From NCBI RefSeq assembly GCF_050459865.1, contig NZ_JBCMNM010000021.1, positions 30,401-94,400 on the forward strand: 64,000 bases of DNA, given 5' to 3'. The notes below the pieces were generated by a model, which did not search any database, had not been told where the DNA came from, and saw only the letters and a list, made by a program, of their open reading frames with translations. Each line of letters begins with the position of its first letter. Position 1 is the stretch's first letter. The position numbers and the translations under genes are program-made. The DNA is from Rummeliibacillus pycnus_B (GTDB lineage: Bacteria > Bacillota > Bacilli > Bacillales_A > Planococcaceae). This document shows positions 50,030 through 59,512 of the stretch, piece by piece.

Positions 50030-50182
50030 TGAAAATCTAATATTCACCTTTTAAAGACAGTCCAGAGAGGCTGAAAAGGGATGCGAAGAATGTGAGATTA
50101 CTGTATGAGTTTGCAGTTTATTTGACATATCTATAAGTATACCTATATCCTCTTGGGCTTTTAGCTCAAGAGGTTTTTTGTT
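50030..50182 (+). promoter_or_regulatory. PyrR-controlled transcription attenuator in the pyr leader
   Basis: The conserved PyrR-binding loop CAGTCCAGAGAGGCTG lies at about 50059-50074. The terminator CCTCTTGGGCTTTTAGCTCAAGAGG plus T-run is at 50149-50180, with possible antiterminator sequence between. With UMP or UTP, PyrR binds and prevents the antiterminator, stopping transcription before pyrR. Confidence 0.92.
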
Positions 50183-50210
50183 TTATAAGCGATGAGAGGA
50201 GGTACTAATA

Positions 50211-50750
50211 GTGACAAAAAAGGCCGATCTTTTAGACCAAGCAGCTATGAATAGAGCATTAACACGTATTGCACATGAAATTATCGAACGTAATGAAGGA
50301 ATCGATGAATGTATCCTTGTAGGAATTAAAACAAGAGGTGCATTTCTAGCAAAACGATTAGCTCAAAAAATTAATATAATTGAGAAAAAGGAAATTCGAT
50401 CAGGAGAACTAGATATTTCTCTATATCGAGATGATTTGTCGCTTAAAACTTCAAACGGAGAAGCACTTGTGCAACAAGTTGATATTACGTATGATGTGAC
50501 AAATCAAAAAGTGATTTTAGTTGATGATGTTCTTTATACAGGAAGAACAGTACGCGCAGCAATGGATGCTGTGATGGATATCGGTAGACCTTCTCAAATT
50601 CAACTTGCTGTATTAGTAGATCGCGGACATCGTGAACTACCAATACGTGCAGACTTCGTCGGAAAGAATATTCCAACTGCTAGTCATGAAAGAATTGTTG
50701 TGAGTATGGTTGAAGTAGATGAACAAGATTTAGTAGCAATATACGATTAG
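50211..50750 (+). CDS. pyrR: Pyr operon attenuation protein PyrR
   Basis: A 179-aa phosphoribosyltransferase-fold RNA-binding protein that also has weak uracil phosphoribosyltransferase activity. The PRPP loop is VILVDDVLYTGRTVRAAMDA; GIKTRGAFLAKRLA and VLVDRGHRELPIRADFVGKN are typical. It binds the attenuator loops at 50059 and 52145 in a UMP-dependent way. The GTG start follows GAGAGGAGGT. Only 33 bases separate it from pyrP, too few for the attenuator found there in B. subtilis. Confidence 0.96.
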   Translation: MTKKADLLDQAAMNRALTRIAHEIIERNEGIDECILVGIKTRGAFLAKRLAQKINIIEKKEIRSGELDISLYRDDLSLKTSNGEALVQQVDITYDVTNQKVILVDDVLYTGRTVRAAMDAVMDIGRPSQIQLAVLVDRGHRELPIRADFVGKNIPTASHERIVVSMVEVDEQDLVAIYD

Positions 50751-50783
50751 AGATAAAAGCAAAATTTACGGGGGAAGTAAGAT

Positions 50784-52115
50784 ATGTCAAATGCTGTTTT
50801 AGATATCAATGAAAAGCCCAGCACAGGTCAGCTGATTACATTAAGTTTGCAACATATGTTTGCGATGTTCGGTTCAACAATATTAGTTCCAACATTAACA
50901 AATTTATCACCAGCCATTGCGTTGTTAACAAGTGGTATTGCTACACTGATTTTCTTATTAGTAACGAAGTTTAAAGTACCAGCATATTTAGGGTCATCAT
51001 TCGCATTTATAGCGCCAATTCAAGTAGCATCTCTTGCAGGTGGTCCTGGTAGTGCAATGATTGGAGCTATGGCAGTCGGATTAGTATACGGACTTGTATC
51101 ATTATTCATTTGGAAAACAGGCTATAAATGGATTATGAAAATCTTGCCGCCAATTGTAGTAGCTCCAGTTATTATGGTAATCGGCTTGGGCTTAGCGGTA
51201 ACTGCAGTCAATATGGCAATGTACAAAAATGCTAATACACCAGACGCGGTTTACAGTCTACCTTATTTTGTAGTAGCTTTGATTACATTAATCGCAGCAA
51301 TCATCTGTAACAATTACTTTAAAGGCGTTATTAGTACAATGCCAATATTAATCGGAATGGTTGTTGGTTACATCGCATCTCTTATTTCAGATTCAGTTTT
51401 CGGAACACAATTAATCGATTTTAACAAAGTCATTGAAGCAAAATGGTTTCAAGCACCAGATTTCTTAATTCCAGGTATCGATTACGACTTTAAAATTACA
51501 TCAACATTGCTTCTAGCGATGGTTCCAATCGTAATAGTAACCATTTCAGAACATATTGGTCACCAATTGGTTTTAGGAAAAGTAGTAAACCGTAACTTCA
51601 TCAAAAATCCTGGCTTAAATCGTTCATTATTAGGTGATGGTCTTGGTACATTAATCAGTTCATTAATCGGTGGTCCTCCTAAAACTACTTATGGCGAAAA
51701 CATCGGAGTACTTGTGTTAACTCGTGTATTCAGTGTTTGGGTGATCGGTGGAGCAGCAGTATGTGCAATCATCTTAGCTTTCTCCGGTAAGTTAATGGCA
51801 CTTGTTGGTACGATTCCAACACCAGTACTTGGTGGGGTTTCGATCCTACTATTCGGTATTATCGCTTCTAGTGGTTTGAGAATGCTAGTTGAAAATAAGA
51901 TCGACTTCGATGATAAACGTAACCTAGTTATTGCTTCTGTTATCCTAATTCTAGGAATTGGTGGTGCGAAGATCGTATTCTCCGATACGTTCTCAATCCA
52001 AGGAATGGCTTTAGCGGCAATCGTTGGTGTAGTGTTAAATCTAATCTTACCTGGAAAAGCTCAACCAGATCTTGAACTTCAAAAAGAAGAGCTTAATGAA
52101 CAACGGCAAAATTAA
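50784..52115 (+). CDS. pyrP: Uracil permease
   Basis: A 443-aa nucleobase:cation symporter (NCS2/UraA type) with 14 membrane segments that imports uracil. SLQHMFAMFGSTILVPTL at the start and the substrate region ISEHIGHQLVLGKVV plus GDGLGTLISSLIGGPPKTTYGENIGVL are diagnostic. The ATG follows GGGGGAAG. It is co-transcribed with pyrR, so uptake of uracil is controlled together with synthesis. Confidence 0.95.
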   Translation: MSNAVLDINEKPSTGQLITLSLQHMFAMFGSTILVPTLTNLSPAIALLTSGIATLIFLLVTKFKVPAYLGSSFAFIAPIQVASLAGGPGSAMIGAMAVGLVYGLVSLFIWKTGYKWIMKILPPIVVAPVIMVIGLGLAVTAVNMAMYKNANTPDAVYSLPYFVVALITLIAAIICNNYFKGVISTMPILIGMVVGYIASLISDSVFGTQLIDFNKVIEAKWFQAPDFLIPGIDYDFKITSTLLLAMVPIVIVTISEHIGHQLVLGKVVNRNFIKNPGLNRSLLGDGLGTLISSLIGGPPKTTYGENIGVLVLTRVFSVWVIGGAAVCAIILAFSGKLMALVGTIPTPVLGGVSILLFGIIASSGLRMLVENKIDFDDKRNLVIASVILILGIGGAKIVFSDTFSIQGMALAAIVGVVLNLILPGKAQPDLELQKEELNEQRQN

Positions 52116-52119
52116 ATAA

Positions 52120-52256
52120 CATATAATTTACCTTTTAAAGGTTGCCCAGAGAGGCACAGAAGGGTGATTTGATACGATAAACTTGGGTGAAAAAAGTACA
52201 AGTCTATCATGTCATATCCTTCCTCCGCCTCCTTGAATTACCAAGGGGGCTTTTTA
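52120..52256 (+). promoter_or_regulatory. Second PyrR attenuator, between pyrP and pyrB
   Basis: PyrR loop TTGCCCAGAGAGGCACAG at about 52141-52158. Terminator GCCTCCTTG against CAAGGGGGC with TTTTT at 52227-52255. It allows the biosynthetic genes to be shut off separately from pyrR and pyrP. Confidence 0.92.
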
Positions 52257-52281
52257 TTTCAACAATACTAGGAGGCACATG

Positions 52282-53163
52282 ATGAAAAATCTACTGACAA
52301 TGGAAAATGTATCTAACGAAGAGATCGAAGCAATTTTGAAACGCGCTAAAGAGTTTGAAGCGGGGGCAAAACCACAACTAGAAAGAGACTACTTAGTAGC
52401 AAACCTATTCTTCGAACCAAGTACTAGAACAAAAACTAGCTTTGAAACTGCTGAACGACGCTTAGGCACAACAGTGATACCTTTCGAAGCAGGATTTTCA
52501 AGTACATTAAAGGGTGAAACATTGTACGATACAGTGAAAACGTTAGAATCAATTGGTATGGATGCAGTAGTTATTCGTCATAAAAAGGATGCCTATTATG
52601 AAGAATTATTAGAAGGCATTAACGTATCTGTGATTAATGCAGGAGATGGAGCCGGACAACATCCTTCTCAATCTATGCTAGATTTATACACAATATTCAA
52701 AGAGTTCGGGAAGTTCGAAGGGTTAAATATTACAATCGCTGGAGATGTATCCCATAGCCGAGTCGCAAAATCAAATATTACAGCACTCCGTCGATTTGGT
52801 GCAAATGTTAATATTGTTTGCCCTCCTGAGTGGCAAGGAAAATACACGGAGGCTCATCATGAATGGGATGACCTCATCGAAACTAGTGATGTCATTATGC
52901 TACTCCGTGTTCAACATGAACGCGATGCAGCTTATGAAGGATTCACAACAGAAGGCTATCACAAGCAATACGGTCTTACAGTAAAACGTGAACAACAAAT
53001 GAAGGCCGGTGCAATCATCATGCATCCAGCACCAGTGAATCGAGGAGTTGAAATTGATTCATCTTTAGTCGAATGTGACCGTTCACGAATCTTCAAGCAA
53101 GTACATAACGGTGTATTTGTACGAATGGCCATTGTTGAAACCATCTTAAAGGAGAGAAATTAA
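52282..53163 (+). CDS. pyrB: Aspartate carbamoyltransferase catalytic subunit
   Basis: A 293-aa ATCase: carbamoyl phosphate plus aspartate gives carbamoyl aspartate, second step of UMP synthesis. Carbamoyl-phosphate motif FFEPSTRTKTSFETAERRLG, HPSQSMLDLYTIF, ITIAGDVSHSRVAKSN and MHPAPVNRGVEI are visible. No pyrI regulatory gene accompanies it, as in Bacillus. The ATG at 52282 has AGGAGG six bases upstream; the preceding ATG at 52279 is too close. Confidence 0.96.
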   Translation: MKNLLTMENVSNEEIEAILKRAKEFEAGAKPQLERDYLVANLFFEPSTRTKTSFETAERRLGTTVIPFEAGFSSTLKGETLYDTVKTLESIGMDAVVIRHKKDAYYEELLEGINVSVINAGDGAGQHPSQSMLDLYTIFKEFGKFEGLNITIAGDVSHSRVAKSNITALRRFGANVNIVCPPEWQGKYTEAHHEWDDLIETSDVIMLLRVQHERDAAYEGFTTEGYHKQYGLTVKREQQMKAGAIIMHPAPVNRGVEIDSSLVECDRSRIFKQVHNGVFVRMAIVETILKERN

Positions 53164-53165
53164 CG

Positions 53166-54443
53166 ATGACAAAACTTATTCAAAATGTACAGTTAGTAAG
53201 TGCAGCAGGGGAACTGACAGTAGGAGAAATTTTCATCGAGGACGGCAAGATTGCTGCAATCGGTGAAAACCTAGGTAAGCAAGCGGACGAAGTAATCGAT
53301 GGTAAGGGCTACGTCGCTTCACCAGGTTTTGTCGATGTTCATGTTCATTTACGTGAACCAGGGTTTGAACATAAAGAAACAATCGCAACAGGATCCGCAT
53401 CAGCAGCAAAAGGCGGTTTCACAACTATTTGTGCAATGCCAAACACAAAACCAGTACCAGACTCAGTTGAAAATCTAGATATGATAAATGGCTTAATCGA
53501 AAAAAGTGCAGTTGTTCGCGTGTTACCATATGGCTCATTAACAGTTGCACAATCAGGTGATGCTCGCACAGATTTAAAAGCATTAAAAGAGCATGGGGCA
53601 GTTGCCTTCTCAGATGATGGAGTAGGCGTTCAAGAAGCTGCAACAATGTTTGAACAAATGAAGGATGCAGCTGCGATTAACATGGCAGTTGTAGCCCATT
53701 GTGAAGATAACTCACTCATCTATGATGGGGTAATGCACGATGGAAAACGCAATAAAGAATTAGGGCTTCCAGGGATTCCTTCAATCTGTGAATCTGTTCA
53801 AATTGCACGTGATGTGCTTTTGGCCGAAGCAGCTGGAGCTCACTATCATGTGTGCCACGTATCAACAAAAGAATCTGTTCGTGTTGTACGAGATGCTAAA
53901 GCGGCTGGCATTAATGTGACAGCAGAGGTTTGCCCACACCACTTACTACTAGAGGAGATGGACATTCCAAGCGATGATGCCAATTGGAAGATGAATCCGC
54001 CTTTACGTGCAAACGATGACTGGAAAGCACTTCATGAAGGATTACTTGATGGAACAATCGACTGTATCGCAACTGATCACGCACCACATACCAAAGAAGA
54101 AAAATGCTGCGGTATGGTTGGAGCACCATTTGGTATTGTCGGATTTGAAACAGCATTTCCATTACTGTATACACAATTTGTGAAAACAGGAAAATGGACA
54201 TTACGACAACTAATTGATTGGATGACAGTTAAACCTTCCAAACTCTTCAATTTACCTTATGGCACATTAGAAGTGGGAGCAGCAGCTGATCTAGTGCTAA
54301 TTGACATAGAAAATGAAAAAGTTGTAGATGCTGAAGGATTTGTATCAAAGGGAAAAAATACACCATTTAACGGATGGAAAGCGACTGGCTGGCCAGTACT
54401 AACAATTTTTGAAGGTAATATTGTATGGGAGGATGCACAATGA
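53166..54443 (+). CDS. pyrC: Dihydroorotase
   Basis: A 425-aa zinc amidohydrolase that closes carbamoyl aspartate to dihydroorotate. Metal motif DVHVHLREPGFEHKETI, CAMPNTKPVPDS, AHCEDNSL, HVCHVSTKES and the catalytic Asp in IATDHAPHTKEEK are visible. It starts two bases after pyrB with AAAGGAGAG, and its stop overlaps pyrAA in ATGA. The class I form is typical of Gram-positive bacteria. Confidence 0.96.
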   Translation: MTKLIQNVQLVSAAGELTVGEIFIEDGKIAAIGENLGKQADEVIDGKGYVASPGFVDVHVHLREPGFEHKETIATGSASAAKGGFTTICAMPNTKPVPDSVENLDMINGLIEKSAVVRVLPYGSLTVAQSGDARTDLKALKEHGAVAFSDDGVGVQEAATMFEQMKDAAAINMAVVAHCEDNSLIYDGVMHDGKRNKELGLPGIPSICESVQIARDVLLAEAAGAHYHVCHVSTKESVRVVRDAKAAGINVTAEVCPHHLLLEEMDIPSDDANWKMNPPLRANDDWKALHEGLLDGTIDCIATDHAPHTKEEKCCGMVGAPFGIVGFETAFPLLYTQFVKTGKWTLRQLIDWMTVKPSKLFNLPYGTLEVGAAADLVLIDIENEKVVDAEGFVSKGKNTPFNGWKATGWPVLTIFEGNIVWEDAQ

Positions 54444-55543
54444 CAACAAGAAAACTGATTTTAGAAACAGGCGAAGTATTTGAAGGACAAGCTTTTGGTA
54501 GTGAAAAAGAATCGGATGGTGAAGTTGTATTCACTACAGGGATGACAGGCTATCAAGAAACACTTTCCGATCCATCTTTCTGCGGTCAAATTGTTACGAT
54601 GACTTATCCATTAATAGGGAATTACGGTATTAACCGTGATGACTTTGAAACAATCACACCTTCAATCAAAGGTTTCGTGGTTCACGAATTAGCTAAAGCA
54701 CCATCAAACTTTCGTAATGAAGGAACATTAGATGATTACTTCAAGTTAAAAGACATTCCTGGTATTGAAGGAATCGATACACGAAAACTAACTCGTTTAA
54801 TTCGTAACGAAGGTGCTGTAAAAGGTTTTCTTTCAGCAGCTGGCGTAGAAGTGAATGTAGAAGAAGTAGTAAATCGTTTACGTAATACAACGTTTCCAAT
54901 AGACCAAGTGGCTCAAGTATCTACTAAAAGTGCTTACCCATCTCCAGGACGTGGAAAACGCGTCGTATTAATGGATTTCGGTATGAAACATGGGATTCTT
55001 CGTGAGTTAAACAAACGTGACTGTGATGTCATTGTTGTACCATATAATACAACCGCACAAGAAGTTCTAGCTTATCATCCTGATGGCATTATGTTATCGA
55101 ATGGACCAGGAAATCCACAAGATGTACCTGAGGCAATCGAAACAGTAAGAGAATTAATCGGGAAAGTGCCAATCTTCGGTATTTGCTTAGGACATCAATT
55201 ATTCGGACTTGCATGTGGAGCGAAATCATTCAAACTGAAATTTGGACACCGTGGTGCGAACCATCCGGTAAAAGATCTTCGTACAGGTCGTACAGAATTA
55301 ACTTCTCAAAATCATGGCTTTGCGATTGATAGTGATTCACTTGAAGGAACAGATCTGGAAGTTACTCATATTGCCCTAAATGATGGAACTTGTGAAGGAT
55401 TACGTCACAAAAAATATCCAGTATTCACTGTGCAATATCATCCAGAAGCTTCACCTGGACCTGAAGATCCTAACCACTTATTCGATGAATTTATTGAGTT
55501 AATGATTAACAATACTAGAGAGGAGCAAGAACAACATGCCTAA
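54440..55543 (+). CDS. pyrAA: Carbamoyl-phosphate synthase, glutaminase subunit
   Basis: A 367-aa small subunit (CarA type) that hydrolyses glutamine and channels ammonia to the large subunit. N-terminal TTGMTGYQETLSDPSFCGQIV, GIDTRKLTRLIRNEGA, and the class I glutamine amidotransferase triad in FGICLGHQLFGLA (Cys) with VQYHPEASPGPEDP (His, Glu). The ATG at 54440 overlaps the end of pyrC and follows GGGAGG. It overlaps pyrAB by eight bases. Confidence 0.96.
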   Translation: MTTRKLILETGEVFEGQAFGSEKESDGEVVFTTGMTGYQETLSDPSFCGQIVTMTYPLIGNYGINRDDFETITPSIKGFVVHELAKAPSNFRNEGTLDDYFKLKDIPGIEGIDTRKLTRLIRNEGAVKGFLSAAGVEVNVEEVVNRLRNTTFPIDQVAQVSTKSAYPSPGRGKRVVLMDFGMKHGILRELNKRDCDVIVVPYNTTAQEVLAYHPDGIMLSNGPGNPQDVPEAIETVRELIGKVPIFGICLGHQLFGLACGAKSFKLKFGHRGANHPVKDLRTGRTELTSQNHGFAIDSDSLEGTDLEVTHIALNDGTCEGLRHKKYPVFTVQYHPEASPGPEDPNHLFDEFIELMINNTREEQEQHA

Positions 55544-58500
55544 ACGTCAAGATATCAAATCCATTTTAGTTATCGGTTCCGGCCCAATCGTTATTGGTCA
55601 AGCAGCAGAATTCGACTATGCAGGTACTCAAGCCTGCCTATCTCTTAAAGAGGAAGGTTACCGAGTTATTCTGATTAACTCAAATCCCGCAACAATCATG
55701 ACAGATACTGAAATTGCAGATAAGGTTTACATCGAACCAATTTCACTTGAATTTGTCTCACGTATATTACGAAAAGAACGTCCAGATGCTATCTTACCTA
55801 CACTTGGGGGGCAAACTGGTTTAAATATGGCAATAGAGCTCCATGAATCAGGTATTTTAGATGAGCTAGGAATTGAAATTCTTGGTACGAAATTAAATGC
55901 GATTAATCAAGCTGAGGACCGCGACTTATTCCGTAATCTAATGTATAAACTAGATGTACCAACACCGGAATCAGAAATCGTCCACAACCTAGATGAAGCT
56001 GAAGCATTTGTTGAGAAAATTGGTTATCCTGTAATCGTTCGCCCAGCCTTTACTCTAGGTGGTACTGGTGGCGGTATTTGCTACAATGAACAAGATCTTC
56101 AAGAAATTGTTACATCAGGCTTAAAATATTCACCAGTAACACAATGTCTACTTGAAAAATCAATCGCTGGCTACAAAGAAATTGAATATGAAGTGATGCG
56201 TGACTCAAAAGACAATGCCATTGTAGTATGTAACATGGAAAATGTTGACCCAGTAGGAATTCATACAGGTGATTCTATAGTAGTAGCTCCTTCTCAAACA
56301 CTATCTGACCGTGAATATCATATGCTACGTAATGTATCTTTAAAAATTATTCGTGCTCTAGGGATCGAGGGTGGTTGTAATGTACAACTTGCACTGGACC
56401 CAAATAGCTTTAACTACTACATTATCGAAGTAAACCCTCGTGTATCTCGTTCATCTGCTCTTGCTTCAAAAGCAACAGGGTATCCAATTGCCAAGCTAGC
56501 TGCCAAAATTGCAGTAGGCTTAACATTAGATGAGATGATCAATCCAGTAACAGGAAAAACTTACGCTTGTTTCGAACCAGCACTTGACTATGTCGTAGCG
56601 AAAATCCCACGTTGGCCATTTGATAAATTTGAAACAGCTAAACGTAACTTAGGTACTCAAATGAAAGCAACAGGGGAAGTTATGGCAATCGGTCGTAATT
56701 TTGAAGAAGCTATGTTAAAAGCTGTTCGATCATTAGAAACAGGGCATAAACATATAGAAATGAAAAATGCTGAAGAACTAACGGATGCCTGGATTGAAAA
56801 ACGTGTTAAAAAAGCAGGAGATGAACGCTTATTCTTCTTGGGTGAGGCACTTAGAAGAGGGGTAACAATCGAACAAATCCATGAATGGAGTAAAATCGAT
56901 TTATTCTTCTTAGATAAATTCAAAAATATCATTGATTACGAAACGACTTTAAAAGAAAATCCACAAGATATTGAAGTTTTACGTCATGCAAAGAAAAATG
57001 GTTTTGCTGATGAAACAATTGGGAAACTATGGGGTATGACAGGAGGTGAAGTATACGACTTCCGTAAAGAGCACGGCATCATCCCAGTTTACAAGATGGT
57101 AGATACATGTGCAGCAGAATTCGAATCTGAAACACCATACTTCTATGGCACATACGAAGATGAGAATGAATCAATTCGCTCTGAACGAGAATCAGTGATC
57201 GTACTTGGCTCTGGCCCAATTCGTATCGGACAAGGGGTTGAATTTGACTATGCAACTGTACACTCTGTATGGGCAATTCAAGAAGCAGGATACGAAGCAA
57301 TTATCATCAACTCAAATCCAGAAACAGTATCAACAGACTTCTCAATCTCAGACAAGCTTTACTTTGAACCACTAACAATTGAAGATGTAATGCATATTAT
57401 CGACCTCGAAAAACCAAAAGGTGTTGTCGTTCAATTCGGTGGTCAAACAGCGATTAATCTTGCGGATAAATTAGAGGCTCGTGGTGTGAAAATCTTAGGT
57501 ACATCATTGGATTCAATCGACCGTGCTGAATCACGTGATCGTTTCGAGGAAGCACTTCATGAATTAGGCATTCCTCAACCAAAAGGTAAAACAGCTACAA
57601 ATACACCAGAAGCAGTCGCAATTGCTGAAGCAATCGGCTACCCAGTCCTAGTGCGTCCTTCTTATGTACTTGGTGGTCGTGCAATGGAAATTGTCTATAA
57701 CACAGATGAGTTAAAACACTATATGGAACATGCGGTTGAAGCATCTCCTGAGCATCCAGTTTTGATCGACCGTTACTTAACTGGTAAAGAAATTGAAGTC
57801 GATGCAATTTGCGATGGTGAAAATGTTCTAATCCCAGGGATTATGGAACATATCGAACGTGCAGGGGTTCACTCTGGTGACTCAATAGCAGTTTATCCGC
57901 CTCAAAACTTATCACAAAAACATATAGATACATTGGTGGATTATACAACAAGACTTGCAAAAGGTTTAGGAATTATAGGGTTGATGAATATTCAATATGT
58001 TATTTCAAAAGATGTTGTTTATGTAATCGAAGTTAACCCACGTGCGTCACGTACAGTACCATTCCTAAGTAAAATTACGAATATTCCAATGGCAAATGTT
58101 GCAACAAAAGCTATTCTTGGTCAATCCATTACACAACAAGGCTATCCAACTGGTTTAGCGCAAGCAAAAGATGGAGTGTTCGTAAAAGTCCCAGTATTCA
58201 GTTTTGCTAAACTTCGTCGTGTTGATACAACATTAGGACCTGAAATGAAATCAACGGGTGAAGTAATGGGTAAAGATAGTACACTTGAAAAAGCGCTATA
58301 CAAAGGCTTTGTAGCAGCAGGTATGAAGATTGAAGATCACGGTGCAGTATTAATGACAGTGGCAGATAAAGACAAAGAAGAAGCAATCGCACTTGCAAAA
58401 CGTTTTGTTGAAATTGGCTACTCAATTCTAGCAACGCCAGGTACAGCCGAAGCTTTAGCACAAGCAGGTATCCAAACAACGATCGTAGATAAGATTGGTT

Positions 58501-58739
58501 CAAATGGTCCGACATTACTTGATGTAATTCAGAATGGTAATGCACAACTTGTAATCAATACACTGACTAAAGGAAAACAACCAGCACGTGACGGCTTTAG
58601 AATTCGTCGTGAATCAGTAGAAAATGGAGTTGCTTGTCTAACTTCACTTGATACAGCCGAAGCGATTTTACGTGTAATTGAGTCAATGACATTCACAGCT
58701 AGTGCAATGCCAAAAGCAGAGTTAGAGGTGAACGCATGA
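55536..58739 (+). CDS. pyrAB: Carbamoyl-phosphate synthase, large subunit
   Basis: A 1067-aa large subunit with two duplicated ATP-grasp halves. The first (about 1-400) shows VIGSGPIVIGQAAEFDYAGTQA and RPAFTLGGTGGGI; the second (about 550-930) shows VLGSGPIRIGQGVEFDYATVH and RPSYVLGGRAMEIV, then EVNPRASRTVPFLSK. The C-terminal MGS-like domain (from about 930) is the allosteric region where UMP and PRPP act in Bacillus. Length is normal for the family. Confidence 0.97.
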   Translation: MPKRQDIKSILVIGSGPIVIGQAAEFDYAGTQACLSLKEEGYRVILINSNPATIMTDTEIADKVYIEPISLEFVSRILRKERPDAILPTLGGQTGLNMAIELHESGILDELGIEILGTKLNAINQAEDRDLFRNLMYKLDVPTPESEIVHNLDEAEAFVEKIGYPVIVRPAFTLGGTGGGICYNEQDLQEIVTSGLKYSPVTQCLLEKSIAGYKEIEYEVMRDSKDNAIVVCNMENVDPVGIHTGDSIVVAPSQTLSDREYHMLRNVSLKIIRALGIEGGCNVQLALDPNSFNYYIIEVNPRVSRSSALASKATGYPIAKLAAKIAVGLTLDEMINPVTGKTYACFEPALDYVVAKIPRWPFDKFETAKRNLGTQMKATGEVMAIGRNFEEAMLKAVRSLETGHKHIEMKNAEELTDAWIEKRVKKAGDERLFFLGEALRRGVTIEQIHEWSKIDLFFLDKFKNIIDYETTLKENPQDIEVLRHAKKNGFADETIGKLWGMTGGEVYDFRKEHGIIPVYKMVDTCAAEFESETPYFYGTYEDENESIRSERESVIVLGSGPIRIGQGVEFDYATVHSVWAIQEAGYEAIIINSNPETVSTDFSISDKLYFEPLTIEDVMHIIDLEKPKGVVVQFGGQTAINLADKLEARGVKILGTSLDSIDRAESRDRFEEALHELGIPQPKGKTATNTPEAVAIAEAIGYPVLVRPSYVLGGRAMEIVYNTDELKHYMEHAVEASPEHPVLIDRYLTGKEIEVDAICDGENVLIPGIMEHIERAGVHSGDSIAVYPPQNLSQKHIDTLVDYTTRLAKGLGIIGLMNIQYVISKDVVYVIEVNPRASRTVPFLSKITNIPMANVATKAILGQSITQQGYPTGLAQAKDGVFVKVPVFSFAKLRRVDTTLGPEMKSTGEVMGKDSTLEKALYKGFVAAGMKIEDHGAVLMTVADKDKEEAIALAKRFVEIGYSILATPGTAEALAQAGIQTTIVDKIGSNGPTLLDVIQNGNAQLVINTLTKGKQPARDGFRIRRESVENGVACLTSLDTAEAILRVIESMTFTASAMPKAELEVNA

Positions 58740-59512
58740 TTAAACAAGAAAGAATGAAAGTAGTTCGTCATAAACAAATAGCAGACGATATTTTTGAGCT
58801 GACCTTAATTGGTCAGCTTGCACTTGAAATGAAACAACCAGGTCAGTTCGTTCACATCCGTGTTTCAGATAGCTACGAACCTTTACTTAGAAGACCTATT
58901 AGTATCTGTTCTATTGATACAGAACATATGGAGTTTACAATGCTCTATCGTGCGGGTGGACGTGGTACGAAAATGCTCGCTTTAAAACAACCTGGAGATG
59001 AGGTTGATGTACTTGGACCTTTAGGCAATGGTTTCCCTGTAGAAGCTGCTACAGAGGGCGAAACGGCATTACTTGTTGGTGGAGGAATTGGCGTACCACC
59101 ATTGTACGAACTTTCTAAACAACTAAATGCAAATGGTGTTCGTACAATCCATGTCTTAGGATTCCAATCATTTGAAAATGTTTTTTATGAAAAGCAATTT
59201 AATGAACTAGGCGAAACCTATATTGTTACGGCTGATGGAAGCTATGGCTCAAAAGGTTTCGTAACTGATTTATTAGCACAACTAGATCCAGCATTTGATG
59301 TTTTCTATAGCTGTGGTCCAATCCCAATGTTAAAAGCATTGGAACAAGCATTTCCGGATAAAAAAGGATTCCTATCTTTTGAAGAGAGAATGGGATGTGG
59401 AATCGGTGCTTGTTATGCTTGTGTTTGCGATACAACAGATGCAGTAGCACCAGATTATTTGAAAATCTGTTCAGATGGTCCAGTCTTCCCGAGAGGAGTA
59501 GTTGCACTATGA
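58736..59512 (+). CDS. pyrK: Dihydroorotate dehydrogenase electron-transfer subunit
   Basis: A 258-aa FAD and [2Fe-2S] protein that passes electrons from PyrD to NAD+. FAD motif RRPISICSID, nucleotide region LVGGGIGVPPLYELSKQL, and the cluster Cys set MGCGIGACYACVCDT with a later Cys in LKICSDGPVF. It overlaps both pyrAB and pyrD by four bases (ATGA). Its presence makes PyrD the class 1B enzyme. Confidence 0.95.
   Translation: MIKQERMKVVRHKQIADDIFELTLIGQLALEMKQPGQFVHIRVSDSYEPLLRRPISICSIDTEHMEFTMLYRAGGRGTKMLALKQPGDEVDVLGPLGNGFPVEAATEGETALLVGGGIGVPPLYELSKQLNANGVRTIHVLGFQSFENVFYEKQFNELGETYIVTADGSYGSKGFVTDLLAQLDPAFDVFYSCGPIPMLKALEQAFPDKKGFLSFEERMGCGIGACYACVCDTTDAVAPDYLKICSDGPVFPRGVVAL

Noticed and set aside
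50751..50783. Attenuator between pyrR and pyrP
   Set aside because: The gap is only 33 bp and has no PyrR loop or terminator.
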